Below are positions 1 to 7,275 of a stretch of DNA of 24,663 nucleotides, in pieces. Position numbers and translations under genes: made by a program. The notes under the pieces were generated by a model. The model did no database searches, was not told the origin of the DNA, and saw nothing but the letters and a program-made list of their open reading frames with translations. Position 1 is the first letter of the stretch. Each line of letters opens with the position of its first letter. The stretch is from Phycisphaerales bacterium (lineage in GTDB: Bacteria > Planctomycetota > Phycisphaerae > Sedimentisphaerales > Anaerohalosphaeraceae). The stretch lies in assembly GCA_011053245.1 (NCBI GenBank), contig DRGS01000126.1, positions 1 through 24,663 on the forward strand, in the 5' to 3' direction.

Positions 1-122
1 GTTGTATGTAGCCGCAACATGCTGCCAGACGTTCAGGTCGATGACGTTCGGATTGGACGCTGTGATGGCTTTGCCGTAAACCGCGTATTTCAGAACGCCT
101 GAGTTCCCATCTATGAGCAGCG
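1..122. repeat. Inverted copy of 687-808 at window edge (fold-back)
   Basis: Read on the minus strand, these 122 bases match 687-808 base for base (position x pairs with 809-x). The match stops at 122/687. From about position 121 the plus strand resembles the joints between the Ig-like repeats further on (CGTAAACAG, as near 1257 and 1522), so that is where genuine gene sequence appears to begin. The match is to the first LamG copy, not to the diverged second copy near 2080-2200. A perfect inverted duplicate that breaks in the middle of a codon, at a sequence end, is typical of a chimeric or fold-back contig end. A true inverted duplication is possible but less likely. Confidence 0.9.
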
Positions 123-2446
123 TAAACAGCCCGCCAGTAATGGCCCCTGTAAACAACATGACCGTCACCGAGAATACACTTGTAAGTTTCTCAGTAAACG
201 CATCGGACCCGGACGGTGACAGCGTTACCATTACCGGTGACAACCTGCCCGCAGGATCCGACCTGACCGACGGTGCTTTCAGTTGGACACCTGCTGCGGA
301 CCAGATCGGCGACAACATCATGAGCTTCATCGCAAGTGACGGTCAGCTTGAAGATATAGAAACTGTCACGATCACGGTAACTGCCAAAGACGTCCCTCAG
401 CCTGAGATAGGCCCACTCGTCGGAGCGTGGAAATTCGACGTCGGCAACGCTGGCTCTGTAGAGGACCTCTCTGGAAACGGCTCTACCGCGACTATAAATG
501 GCGCAACATGGACCGGCCAGAATGAACTGAACTTTGACGGTCTCAATGACTATGTCAACTGCGGTAACTCCGCAGCTCTTAACCTGACATCGAATTTGAC
601 GATCTCAGCATGGATCAATCCGAGAACATTCGGTCAGGCTAATTACGCAAGGATCGTGGACAAGGGCACATCTTCGACAGGCTTTTCGCTGCTCATAGAT
701 GGGAACTCAGGCGTTCTGAAATACGCGGTTTACGGCAAAGCCATCACAGCGTCCAATCCGAACGTCATCGACCTGAACGTCTGGCAGCATGTTGCGGCTA
801 CATACAACGATTCGGCGGACCTGGTATCCTTCTATGTAAATGGCCAGCCTGCCGGCACCGCTGTTTGCACGACCGGTCCGCTCGATTCTTCAGCTAACCC
901 TCTCTACATTGGCATCCGCAGCTATGATAAAAACCGCGCCTTTGACGGGCTGATCGACGATGTCCGCATGTTCAACAAGGCATTGACCGGCGCCGAGATA
1001 GCCGGCCTCTATGATAACCACAAGACGCTCTTTGACCCGATCGGTAACAGGACCGTCAATGAGAATGAGACGCTGACTATCAACGTAGCTGCCAGTGTTA
1101 CCGTCACCGCCCAGCCGCTGCCTACAGGAGCTACATTCGTGGGCAACACCTTTGCATGGACACCTACATCTGACCAGGCCGGGACATATATCGTAACATT
1201 TACGGCAACCGACGGTGCAGCTTCTGATTCGGAAACAGTCACGATCACGGTGAACAACGTAAACAGGCCGCCAGTCGTAGCTCCTATAGGCAATATGACC
1301 GTCGATGAAGAGCAGGCTGTCAGCTTTGACGTTACCGCAACAGATGCAGATGGTGACACGCTGACACTTTCAGCAGCAGACCTCCCACAAGGTGCTTCTT
1401 TTGCCAATGGCACATTTGCATGGACACCCGCTGACGGACAAGCCGGGGCATATACTGTAACATTTACGGCAACCGACGGCGCAGCTTCGGATTCGGAAAC
1501 TGTCACGATCACAGTGAACAACGTAAACAGGCCGCCAGTCGTGGATCCTATAGGCAATAAAGTCGTCGATGAAGGACAGGCCGTCAGCTTTGACGTTACC
1601 GCAACAGACGCAGATGGGGACACGCTGACGCTTTCAGCAGCGAATCTCCCGCAAGGCGCATCGTTCACTAACGCTACATTCGCATGGACACCCGCTGACG
1701 GACAAGCCGGAACATACACCGTAATATTTACGGCAACCGACGCTACAGCTTCGGATTCGGAAACCGTCACGATCACGGTAAACGCCAAAGCCAATACCGA
1801 CAACGGCTTTGCCGGAGCGTGGAGATTCAACGTCAACGGCGCTGCCTCCACAGAGGACATCTCCGGAAACGGTTCTACCGCGACTATACACGGCGCGACA
1901 TGGAACGGACGAGACGAACTCAGCTTTGACGGTACCAATGATTATGTCAACTGTGGAAACTCCGGCGATCTTAACCTGACATCAAGCTTGACGATCTCAG
2001 CATGGATCAACCCGAGGTCATTTGGCCAAAGGAATTTCGGAAGGATCGTTGACAAGGGCACCTCCTCGACAGGCTTTTCGCTACTCGTAGACGGAAAATC
2101 AGCCGCTCTCAAATACGCGGTTTACGGCAAGGCCATCGTAAAGTCCAACCCGAACGTCATCGATCTGAATATGTGGCAGCATGTTGCGGCTACTTATAAT
2201 GAGTCAGCAGAGTTGGTATCCTTCTATGTAAATGGCCAGCCAGCAGGCACCGCCGTTTGCACAACCAATCCGCTGGATTCTTCTGCTAACCCGCTCTTCA
2301 TCGGCATCCGCGGTTACGACCAAAGCCGTGCCTTCGATGGCATCATCGACGATGTATGCACATTCAGCAAGGCATTGACCGGCGACGAAATAGCGGCACT
2401 CCATAGCACCGGAGTCGAGGTCGCAATAGCGTACTCTGTAAAGTAA
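113..2446 (+). CDS. LamG / cadherin-Ig-like repeat surface protein, 5' incomplete
   Basis: Mosaic extracellular protein. Visible modules, counted from the ATG at 113, are: an Ig/cadherin-like repeat (about 5-92, with DPDGDS and FSWTPA), a LamG/concanavalin-like domain (about 104-302, with GAWKF, LTISAWINPR, WQHVAATYN and FDGLIDDVRMF), three Ig-like repeats (about 308-382, 384-472, 476-560, with DADGDTLTLSA and FAWTPADGQAG), and a second LamG domain (about 568-765). LamG folds commonly bind carbohydrate or act as adhesion modules; the target here is unknown. There is no signal peptide, anchor or catalytic domain in the visible part, and no PEP-CTERM tail: the protein ends in SVK. The ATG at 113 and the first three codons come from the inverted fold-back copy, so this is not the real start and the true N-terminus, probably with a signal peptide, is missing. 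A terminator follows the stop. Confidence 0.85.
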   Translation: MSSVNSPPVMAPVNNMTVTENTLVSFSVNASDPDGDSVTITGDNLPAGSDLTDGAFSWTPAADQIGDNIMSFIASDGQLEDIETVTITVTAKDVPQPEIGPLVGAWKFDVGNAGSVEDLSGNGSTATINGATWTGQNELNFDGLNDYVNCGNSAALNLTSNLTISAWINPRTFGQANYARIVDKGTSSTGFSLLIDGNSGVLKYAVYGKAITASNPNVIDLNVWQHVAATYNDSADLVSFYVNGQPAGTAVCTTGPLDSSANPLYIGIRSYDKNRAFDGLIDDVRMFNKALTGAEIAGLYDNHKTLFDPIGNRTVNENETLTINVAASVTVTAQPLPTGATFVGNTFAWTPTSDQAGTYIVTFTATDGAASDSETVTITVNNVNRPPVVAPIGNMTVDEEQAVSFDVTATDADGDTLTLSAADLPQGASFANGTFAWTPADGQAGAYTVTFTATDGAASDSETVTITVNNVNRPPVVDPIGNKVVDEGQAVSFDVTATDADGDTLTLSAANLPQGASFTNATFAWTPADGQAGTYTVIFTATDATASDSETVTITVNAKANTDNGFAGAWRFNVNGAASTEDISGNGSTATIHGATWNGRDELSFDGTNDYVNCGNSGDLNLTSSLTISAWINPRSFGQRNFGRIVDKGTSSTGFSLLVDGKSAALKYAVYGKAIVKSNPNVIDLNMWQHVAATYNESAELVSFYVNGQPAGTAVCTTNPLDSSANPLFIGIRGYDQSRAFDGIIDDVCTFSKALTGDEIAALHSTGVEVAIAYSVK
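1193..1790 (+). repeat. Tandem 264-bp Ig-like coding repeats
   Basis: Landmarks such as GTAACATTTACGGCAACCGA recur at 1193, 1457 and (with one change, GTAATATTT) 1721, a period of exactly 264 bp or 88 codons. Blocks around 1193-1290 and 1457-1554 are nearly identical, including the joint GTGAACAACGTAAACAGGCC. This points to recent tandem duplication or ongoing homogenisation inside the gene. The two LamG domains (from 422 and from 1814, offset 1392 bp) are a second, more diverged in-frame duplication. Confidence 0.85.
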
Positions 2447-2503
2447 CAACTTGGCTTAACACGATATGACTGGCCACTGTAATCAACGGTCAGCAGCAAT
2501 ACG

Positions 2504-2543
2504 AAAGGCACTTGTGGAACACACCCCGCAGGTGCCTTTTTTT
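2504..2543 (+). terminator. Rho-independent terminator of the LamG gene
   Basis: Stem AAAGGCAC (2504-2511) pairs with GTGCCTTT (2532-2539), with a 20-nt loop, and runs into seven T residues (2537-2543). It lies about 60 nt after the stop codon at 2446, with no other gene between. Confidence 0.8.
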
Positions 2544-2661
2544 ATGGACCGCTCCAAAACCTTACAAGCCCCTAAGTGAAAACCTGTTTTTTAATTTTCA
2601 CTGGACGCCGCCCCGCCGCTCGTACTAACATCCCGATATAACCTTATGCAGGAGTCAAACT

Positions 2662-3846
2662 ATGCGAGCAATAATAAGCGTCATCACGTTATCACTCTTA
2701 TTGAGCGTCTCTACCGCCACCTCCGCCGAAAGGACCGACTTCGACAAGATCAACACACAGGTCATCGCACTCTACATTCACGGAAATTACAACAAGGCCC
2801 TATTACTCGCCGAAGAATCCCTAAAGATCGCCGAGCAAAATTTCGGTTCCAAACACCCAAACACAGCCAAATCTCTCAACAACCTCGCACTCCTCTGCAA
2901 AACCACCGGCAAATACAAAGACGCCGACAAATACTACCAACACGCCCTCAAAATAAAACAAAAACACTACGGCCCAGATCACCCGATAACCGTTACCACC
3001 ATCAACAATATCGCCGAACTGGCAAAGGCCCAGTCGCAGTACGACCGCGCACAGTCACTCCTGGCCCATGCCCTCGCCATAAGGGAAAAACAATTCGGCC
3101 CCGATCACCCCAAGGTAGCTATCTCGCTGAACAACCTCGCCGGCATATATCTTGTCCGCTCCGATTTCAACAAAGCAAAAAAACTCTACGAACGAGCGCT
3201 CAGGATCATCACCACAGCCTACGGCGAAAACCATCCCAACGCGATCCCCACTATGAACAATCTCGCAAGGGTCCATATCGCCAAAGAAGATTTCGCCCCC
3301 GCAGAGCCTCTCCTGATACATGCCGTTATCATCACCGAAAAGGCTTTCGGTTCTGACCATCCCGATCTGGCCGGACCGCTAACCAATCTATCGGCCCTCT
3401 ACCAAAAAACAAAAAAACTCGACCAAGCCGAAAAACTCTGCAAACGCGCCCTTGCCATAAGAGAAAAGACCTTCGCCCCCGACCATCCTGGCATCGCCGA
3501 GTCACTGAACAATTTAGGCTCGATCTACCAGAGGCGATCACAATCTTCGCAGGCCCAGGCATGTTACGAAAAGGCAATGAAAATATGGAAAACCTCCCTC
3601 GGCTCCAGGCACCCGCTCACCGCAACTGCCATGAACAATCTGGCAACCATATACAGCGACCGCCGCGAATACGAAAGGGCCATCGACCTTTTCAAGGACG
3701 CCCTGAAAATAAAAGAAAGATCATTACCCCCGAACCACCCTGAGATCATCGACACCCTTGAGAACATGGCCCAGTGCTACGCAAACACCGGCGACATCAA
3801 AAACGCCAGAAAGACACGCCTGCGCATCGAAAAACTCACACCTTAA
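2662..3846 (+). CDS. Exported TPR protein, kinesin-light-chain type repeats
   Basis: The 394-residue protein starts with a signal peptide (MRAIISVITLSLLLSVSTATSA, cleavage near residue 22). The rest is a solenoid of about eight 42-residue TPR units of the TPR_10/TPR_12 type. Each unit carries the signature of small and aromatic positions (NNLA..Y...G.Y..A...Y..AL.I.E) and ends in a G-x-x-HP turn: eight such HP motifs are visible (KHP, DHP, NHP, RHP). Such repeats are protein-binding scaffolds; no catalytic domain is present and the partner is unknown. The start is fixed by AGGAG at 2650-2654, seven bases before the ATG. It is probably monocistronic: a terminator lies upstream and the next gene is a tRNA with its own promoter. 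A longer frame starting at 2646 in another phase is a shadow. An exact function cannot be given. Confidence 0.85.
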   Translation: MRAIISVITLSLLLSVSTATSAERTDFDKINTQVIALYIHGNYNKALLLAEESLKIAEQNFGSKHPNTAKSLNNLALLCKTTGKYKDADKYYQHALKIKQKHYGPDHPITVTTINNIAELAKAQSQYDRAQSLLAHALAIREKQFGPDHPKVAISLNNLAGIYLVRSDFNKAKKLYERALRIITTAYGENHPNAIPTMNNLARVHIAKEDFAPAEPLLIHAVIITEKAFGSDHPDLAGPLTNLSALYQKTKKLDQAEKLCKRALAIREKTFAPDHPGIAESLNNLGSIYQRRSQSSQAQACYEKAMKIWKTSLGSRHPLTATAMNNLATIYSDRREYERAIDLFKDALKIKERSLPPNHPEIIDTLENMAQCYANTGDIKNARKTRLRIEKLTP

Positions 3847-3899
3847 GACCTCTCCGCATTACAGAGTTTACATGTCGTTTATGGCCGCAGTAAAATATC

Positions 3900-3928
3900 T
3901 TTACAGGGAACCCGGATTCAGGTAATAT
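3900..3928 (+). promoter_or_regulatory. Sigma-70-like promoter for tRNA-Thr / larE
   Basis: TTTACA (3900-3905) and TAATAT (3923-3928) are separated by 17 bases. Transcription would start near 3935, about 29 nt before the tRNA 5' end. No other promoter is seen before the LarE-like gene, so the tRNA and that gene may share it. Confidence 0.5.
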
Positions 3929-3963
3929 AGCACGCTTTGCCGGATAACGATTCCCGCAGGGTC

Positions 3964-4035
3964 GCCGATGTAGCTCAATGGAAGAGCGCAGCTTTCGTAA
4001 AGCTGAGGTTGAGGGTTCGACTCCCTCCATCGGCT
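3964..4035 (+). tRNA. tRNA-Thr (anticodon CGT)
   Basis: Complete cloverleaf of 72 nt: acceptor GCCGATG/CATCGGC, D stem GCTC/GAGC, anticodon stem CAGCT/AGCTG with loop TTCGTAA (anticodon CGT, reading ACG), T stem GAGGG/CCCTC with loop TTCGACT, discriminator T. The 3' CCA is not encoded (TTT follows), so it must be added by the CCA enzyme encoded at 20541-21764. The LarE-like start codon lies 6 nt after the discriminator base. Confidence 0.95.
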
Positions 4036-4041
4036 TTTCTT

Positions 4042-4884
4042 ATGGACACAGACGCTAAATACAGTTCACTTAAAGAGATACTTCGATCGCTCGGCAAGGT
4101 CGTCCTCGCCTATTCCGGCGGAGTTGACAGCACATTTCTGCTAAAAGCAGCCGTCGATACCTTAGGAGCCGACAATGTCATTGCTGCTCTTGCGGTGAGC
4201 GGCTCTCTGGGTAAAAGTCAATACGCCCGCGCGATAGAGATGGCCGAATTCATCGGCGCTAATCTCGTAGAGGTCAATCTCGGCGAAGTCAGCGACAGTC
4301 AGTACTCCGCCAATAAAGCCGACAGATGTTTCCACTGTAAGGGGCATCTTTTCCGTGAGCTTCTGGAAATCGCCAAGAATGAAAATATCGAGCATGTAAT
4401 ATACGGCAGTAACGCAGGCGACATGGACGACTACCGGCCCGGACACAGAGCAGCCGAAGTTTATGGAGTTATCGCCCCGATGGCCCAAGCGAACCTTACC
4501 AAAGCCGATATTCGCGAACTTAGCCGCCAAGCCGGCCTAAAAACAGCCGATATTCCCGCATCGCCCTGTCTTGCCTCGCGGATAAGCTACGGGACCGAGA
4601 TAACCGACGAGAAGCTGCAACAGGTCGACCAAGCCGAAGATTTTTTAAGAGAGTCAGGCTTTGTCGAATTTCGCGTGCGGCATCACGGCGAAATAGCACG
4701 CATCGAAGTTGCCGCAGATGATATCGAAAGGATCGCAGCGGCGGATATGCGAGACAAAGTAACCGCCAGGCTAAAAGATATAGGGTTTAAGTTTGTCAGC
4801 CTCGACCTTACAGGCTTTCAAAGCGGGTCACTAAATGATATGCTAACCGAAAACGAAAAAGCAGCGGGGCTGAAAGGTTCCTGA
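4042..4884 (+). CDS. larE: LarE-like PP-loop ATP-dependent sulfurtransferase
   Basis: Family role: LarE adenylates the pyridinium dinucleotide precursor of the nickel-pincer cofactor and inserts sulfur. The 280-residue length matches the family. The N-terminus carries the PP-loop SGGVDST (residues 25-31). Three cysteines stand out: C96 and C99 (RCFHCK) and C176 in SPCLASR, the position of the sacrificial cysteine of Lactiplantibacillus LarE. Some homologues, as I recall, use three cysteines to hold a [4Fe-4S] cluster that carries the sulfur; this protein has that pattern. The start at 4042 is chosen because upstream codons in this frame run through the tRNA, and the N-terminus MDTDAKYSSLKEIL fits the family. 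No Shine-Dalgarno is visible. No larB or larC is in the window; the next genes are thiS, thiG and thiH, so the true substrate is uncertain. Confidence 0.8.
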   Translation: MDTDAKYSSLKEILRSLGKVVLAYSGGVDSTFLLKAAVDTLGADNVIAALAVSGSLGKSQYARAIEMAEFIGANLVEVNLGEVSDSQYSANKADRCFHCKGHLFRELLEIAKNENIEHVIYGSNAGDMDDYRPGHRAAEVYGVIAPMAQANLTKADIRELSRQAGLKTADIPASPCLASRISYGTEITDEKLQQVDQAEDFLRESGFVEFRVRHHGEIARIEVAADDIERIAAADMRDKVTARLKDIGFKFVSLDLTGFQSGSLNDMLTENEKAAGLKGS

Positions 4885-4887
4885 AAC

Positions 4888-4972
4888 TTTAGCCAACTGT
4901 GCCGTGTGGCACCTTCAAGCGAAGCTTGTGGGTGCATCGTTACTAAAAGACTGTTTAGCATACATGGCTAAA
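4888..4972 (+). other. Structured 85-nt element between larE and thiS
   Basis: Outer arms TTTAGCCA (4888-4895) and TGGCTAAA (4965-4972) are perfect inverted repeats. Inside are two hairpins that cannot form together: GTGCC-GTGT-GGCAC (4899-4912), and GCACC-TT-CAAGC-GAA-GCTTG-TG-GGTGC (4909-4935). A third small inverted repeat, TTTAGC/GCTAAA (4954-4959/4967-4972), competes with the outer stem. There is no T-run after the main hairpin, so it is not a textbook terminator, and I see no TPP-riboswitch core. It could be a small MITE/REP-like insertion with terminal inverted repeats or an RNA regulatory element before the thi genes. Confidence 0.5.
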
Positions 4973-5012
4973 ATATTATAAAGGTTCTTGAATTTTTTAG
5001 GGTTTAAGTAAG

Positions 5013-5225
5013 ATGGCAATTCTAAAAATAAATGGTAATGAAAGACAGTTCAAAGCCGGATCGCTTCCGGCCACGATAGCTGCGCTGCTGGACCATCTAA
5101 ATCTAAATGCCGCAACGGTCGTCGCCGAGATCGACGGCAATATAGTCGAACGCGATAAGTTCGCCGAAACAAAATTAACAGACGGCCAGAGCATCGAACT
5201 GGTCCGCTTCGTCGGCGGAGGATAA
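5013..5225 (+). CDS. thiS: ThiS, sulfur-carrier protein for thiazole synthesis
   Basis: A 70-residue ubiquitin-like protein ending in the diagnostic Gly-Gly tail (RFVGGG). In the known pathway ThiF adenylates this terminus, it is converted to a thiocarboxylate, and it donates sulfur to ThiG. The body has the usual pattern of the family: short beta start ([12 protein letters not shown]), a TIAALLDHL helix, [10 protein letters not shown], and the late [14 protein letters not shown]. The start is the ATG after a weak TAGGG (about 4998-5002). thiG begins 44 nt downstream with a hairpin in the gap, so thiS, thiG and thiH form an operon. No thiF is encoded in the window. Confidence 0.93.
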   Translation: MAILKINGNERQFKAGSLPATIAALLDHLNLNAATVVAEIDGNIVERDKFAETKLTDGQSIELVRFVGGG

Positions 5226-5232
5226 CTCAACT

Positions 5233-5256
5233 AAAAGGGGTCAGACACCTTTTTTC
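5233..5256 (+). other. Hairpin with T-run in the thiS-thiG gap
   Basis: AAAAGGGGT (5233-5241) can fold back on ACACCTTTT (5245-5253) with one G-A mismatch and a CAG loop, followed by more T. It looks like a weak intrinsic terminator or attenuator inside the operon, and could lower thiGH expression relative to thiS. A GACACCTTT core also occurs near 22372-22380, upstream of rsmD, so a short dispersed motif is possible. Confidence 0.4.
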
Positions 5257-5269
5257 TTTCAGAAAGTAT

Positions 5270-6040
5270 ATGATGTCAAAACTTGTAATAGCAGACAGAG
5301 AGTTTGATTCGCGGTTGCTCGTGGGTACGGGTAAGTTCGCTTCCAACGCTTTGATGGCCCAGGCGATAGAGGCTTCGTGTACGAATATCGTGACCGTTGC
5401 GCTTCGCCGGGTGGATATCGAAAATGAAAACGACGATATGTTAGCGGTCATCGACCGGGAAAAATATCTTCTGCTTCCAAATACTTCCGGTGCCCGCGAT
5501 GCCGACGAAGCGGTGCGATTAGCGAAACTGGCAAGGGCAGCAACCGGGATAGAGTGGCTAAAACTCGAAGTCACCCCGGACCCTTACTATCTGCTGCCGG
5601 ACCCGATAGAGACGCTCAAAGCTGCCGAGATACTCGTCAAGGACGGCTTCGTCGTACTGCCGTATATAAACGCCGACCCCGTCCTCGCAAAGCGGCTCGA
5701 AGATGTCGGCACCGCAACGGTAATGCCCCTTGCAAGCCCCATCGGTTCCAATCAGGGCCTAAGAACCAAAGCCGCCATCGAAATAATCATAGAACAGGCA
5801 AACGTCCCCGTCGTCGTAGATGCTGGCTTAGGCCTGCCCTCACACGCCGCCGACGCAATGGAAATGGGAGCAGACGCCGTACTTGTAAATACCGCCATAG
5901 CAACGGCGAACGACCCGGTAAAGATGGCAACCGCCTTTAAGCAAGCAACCCAAGCAGGACGAGCAGCTTTCGAATCCGGCCCCGGCGCAGCAAGCAAACG
6001 CGCCACCGCATCCAGCCCCCTTACGGATTTCTTAAGATGA
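5270..6040 (+). CDS. thiG: ThiG, thiazole synthase
   Basis: Makes the thiazole phosphate ring from 1-deoxy-D-xylulose 5-phosphate, dehydroglycine (from ThiH) and ThiS thiocarboxylate. It is a TIM-barrel protein of 256 residues, the normal length. Visible signatures are VGTGKF (18-23), PNTSG (70-74), WLKLEV with Lys98 as the Schiff-base lysine, [20 protein letters not shown] (phosphate-binding region) and [18 protein letters not shown]. Two adjacent ATG codons (5270 and 5273) follow a weak AGAAAG; either may be used. The stop overlaps the thiH start by 4 nt (ATGA), which implies translational coupling. Confidence 0.96.
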   Translation: MMSKLVIADREFDSRLLVGTGKFASNALMAQAIEASCTNIVTVALRRVDIENENDDMLAVIDREKYLLLPNTSGARDADEAVRLAKLARAATGIEWLKLEVTPDPYYLLPDPIETLKAAEILVKDGFVVLPYINADPVLAKRLEDVGTATVMPLASPIGSNQGLRTKAAIEIIIEQANVPVVVDAGLGLPSHAADAMEMGADAVLVNTAIATANDPVKMATAFKQATQAGRAAFESGPGAASKRATASSPLTDFLR

Positions 6041-7194
6041 TAAGCAAACCCGACCAGCAAACATTTCTCAGCCAACACGCCCTCGACGGCAACTGGGACA
6101 GATACCAGCAATTGTTAGCCGATATAACCATCGCAGACGTCGAAAAGGCACTCTCAGCCAAAGCTGGCAGCTATACTTTCGATAAATTACTCGCCCTCGT
6201 TTCACCCGCCGCCGAAAATCACCTCGAAGAAATGGCCCAGAGATCACGGGACCTTACCATACAGCGATTCGGCCCGACGATAAAACTATACGCCCCGCTG
6301 TACGTTTCCAATTACTGTTCCAATAGCTGCGTATATTGCGGATTCAACCGGCAAACCGAGTTTGAGCGAAAAAGACTCACCGTCGCAGAAGCCGTCGCCG
6401 AAGCAGAGATCATCGCCGCAGAGGGATTCAGGGACATACTCCTGGTCAGCAGCGAAGACAGAGGACACATCACCATCGATTACCTATGCGAATTGGCCCG
6501 CAAACTCAGAGGCAAATTCAGCTCTATCGGAGTTGAGATATACCAATGCTCCAGCAAAGAATACGCAAATCTGTTCGCCGCCGGTATCGAAGCCGTCACC
6601 GTTTATCAGGAAACGTATAACCGCACAGCCTACGCCAAATTCCACCCTGCCGGTTCCAAAGCCGATTACGATATGCGATTGCAGGCTCCGAGCGATGCCG
6701 CCGCCGGCAAAATGCGCCAGATTGGTTTAGGATCGCTGCTGGGACTTAACGATTGGCGTATCGAAACCCTTGCGTTAGGCGAGCATGGCCATTTCCTGAT
6801 GAAACGCTACTGGCAGTCTCGAATATCATTTTCATTTCCAAGATTGCGCCCCGCGATGGACGTAAAGGCGCCAGTCTTTGAAAATCCCGTCAGCGACAAG
6901 AACCTCGTACAGATGATAACCGCTCTTCGGCTATGCTTTGCCGATGCCGGACTGGTACTGTCAACCCGTGAAAGCCCCGATTTGCGTGACAAACTAATGC
7001 CCCTCGGCATAACGCGTATGAGCGCAGGCAGCCGAACCGAACCCGGCGGCTACTCCGAACACGGCAAGGCCGTCGAGCAATTCCAGATAAGCGACGACCG
7101 CACCCCTGCCGAAGTAGCAAAGGTCATCCGCAATCAGGGCTTCGAAGCCGTATGGAAAGATTGGGACAGTGCGTTTAACAAAAAAGACTCCTAA
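6037..7194 (+). CDS. thiH: ThiH, 2-iminoacetate synthase (tyrosine lyase)
   Basis: Radical SAM enzyme that cleaves tyrosine to 2-iminoacetate (dehydroglycine) and p-cresol, feeding ThiG. Its use instead of the glycine oxidase ThiO is common in anaerobes and facultative organisms. The [4Fe-4S] motif is C94-x3-C98-x2-C101 (CSNSCVYC), followed by GFNR. Other family segments are [50 protein letters not shown] and the C-terminal [31 protein letters not shown] region. It is 385 residues, usual for ThiH. The start codon overlaps the thiG stop (ATGA). It closes the thi operon; I see no clear terminator after it. Confidence 0.95.
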   Translation: MISKPDQQTFLSQHALDGNWDRYQQLLADITIADVEKALSAKAGSYTFDKLLALVSPAAENHLEEMAQRSRDLTIQRFGPTIKLYAPLYVSNYCSNSCVYCGFNRQTEFERKRLTVAEAVAEAEIIAAEGFRDILLVSSEDRGHITIDYLCELARKLRGKFSSIGVEIYQCSSKEYANLFAAGIEAVTVYQETYNRTAYAKFHPAGSKADYDMRLQAPSDAAAGKMRQIGLGSLLGLNDWRIETLALGEHGHFLMKRYWQSRISFSFPRLRPAMDVKAPVFENPVSDKNLVQMITALRLCFADAGLVLSTRESPDLRDKLMPLGITRMSAGSRTEPGGYSEHGKAVEQFQISDDRTPAEVAKVIRNQGFEAVWKDWDSAFNKKDS

Positions 7195-7240
7195 TACAAT
7201 AGCGTCCAACACACAGGATGACATGCCACTGGCAAAATTA

Positions 7241-7269
7241 TTGCTTTAAGACATATTTGACGCTAAGAT
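7241..7269 (+). promoter_or_regulatory. Possible promoter before the GT-C array
   Basis: TTGCTT (7241-7246) and TAAGAT (7264-7269) are 17 bases apart. The start would fall at or next to the GTG at 7276, giving a leaderless message. Both hexamers are imperfect, so this is a weak call. Confidence 0.3.
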
Positions 7270-7275
7270 ACTCAT

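Noticed and set aside
1009..1938. Long minus-strand open frame of 309 codons opposite the LamG/Ig gene
   Set aside because: It is a shadow of the repeated Ig code; its peptide repeats with the same 88-residue period and resembles no family.
2646..3356. 236-codon plus-strand frame overlapping the TPR gene
   Set aside because: Arg/His/Gln-rich out-of-phase reading of the TPR gene; the 2662 frame has the signal peptide, repeats and ribosome site.
3836..4030. 64-codon minus-strand frame reading MEGVEPSTSALRKL
   Set aside because: This is the antisense translation of tRNA-Thr, another classic artefact.
3937..4041. N-terminal extension of the LarE-like protein (ATG at 3937)
   Set aside because: The 35 extra residues (VAQWKSAAFVKLRLRVRLPPSA) are a translation of the tRNA gene, a well-known artefact.
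4885..5012. TPP riboswitch before thiS
   Set aside because: No CTGAGA or ACCTGA core and no matching P2-P5 layout; only unrelated hairpins are seen.
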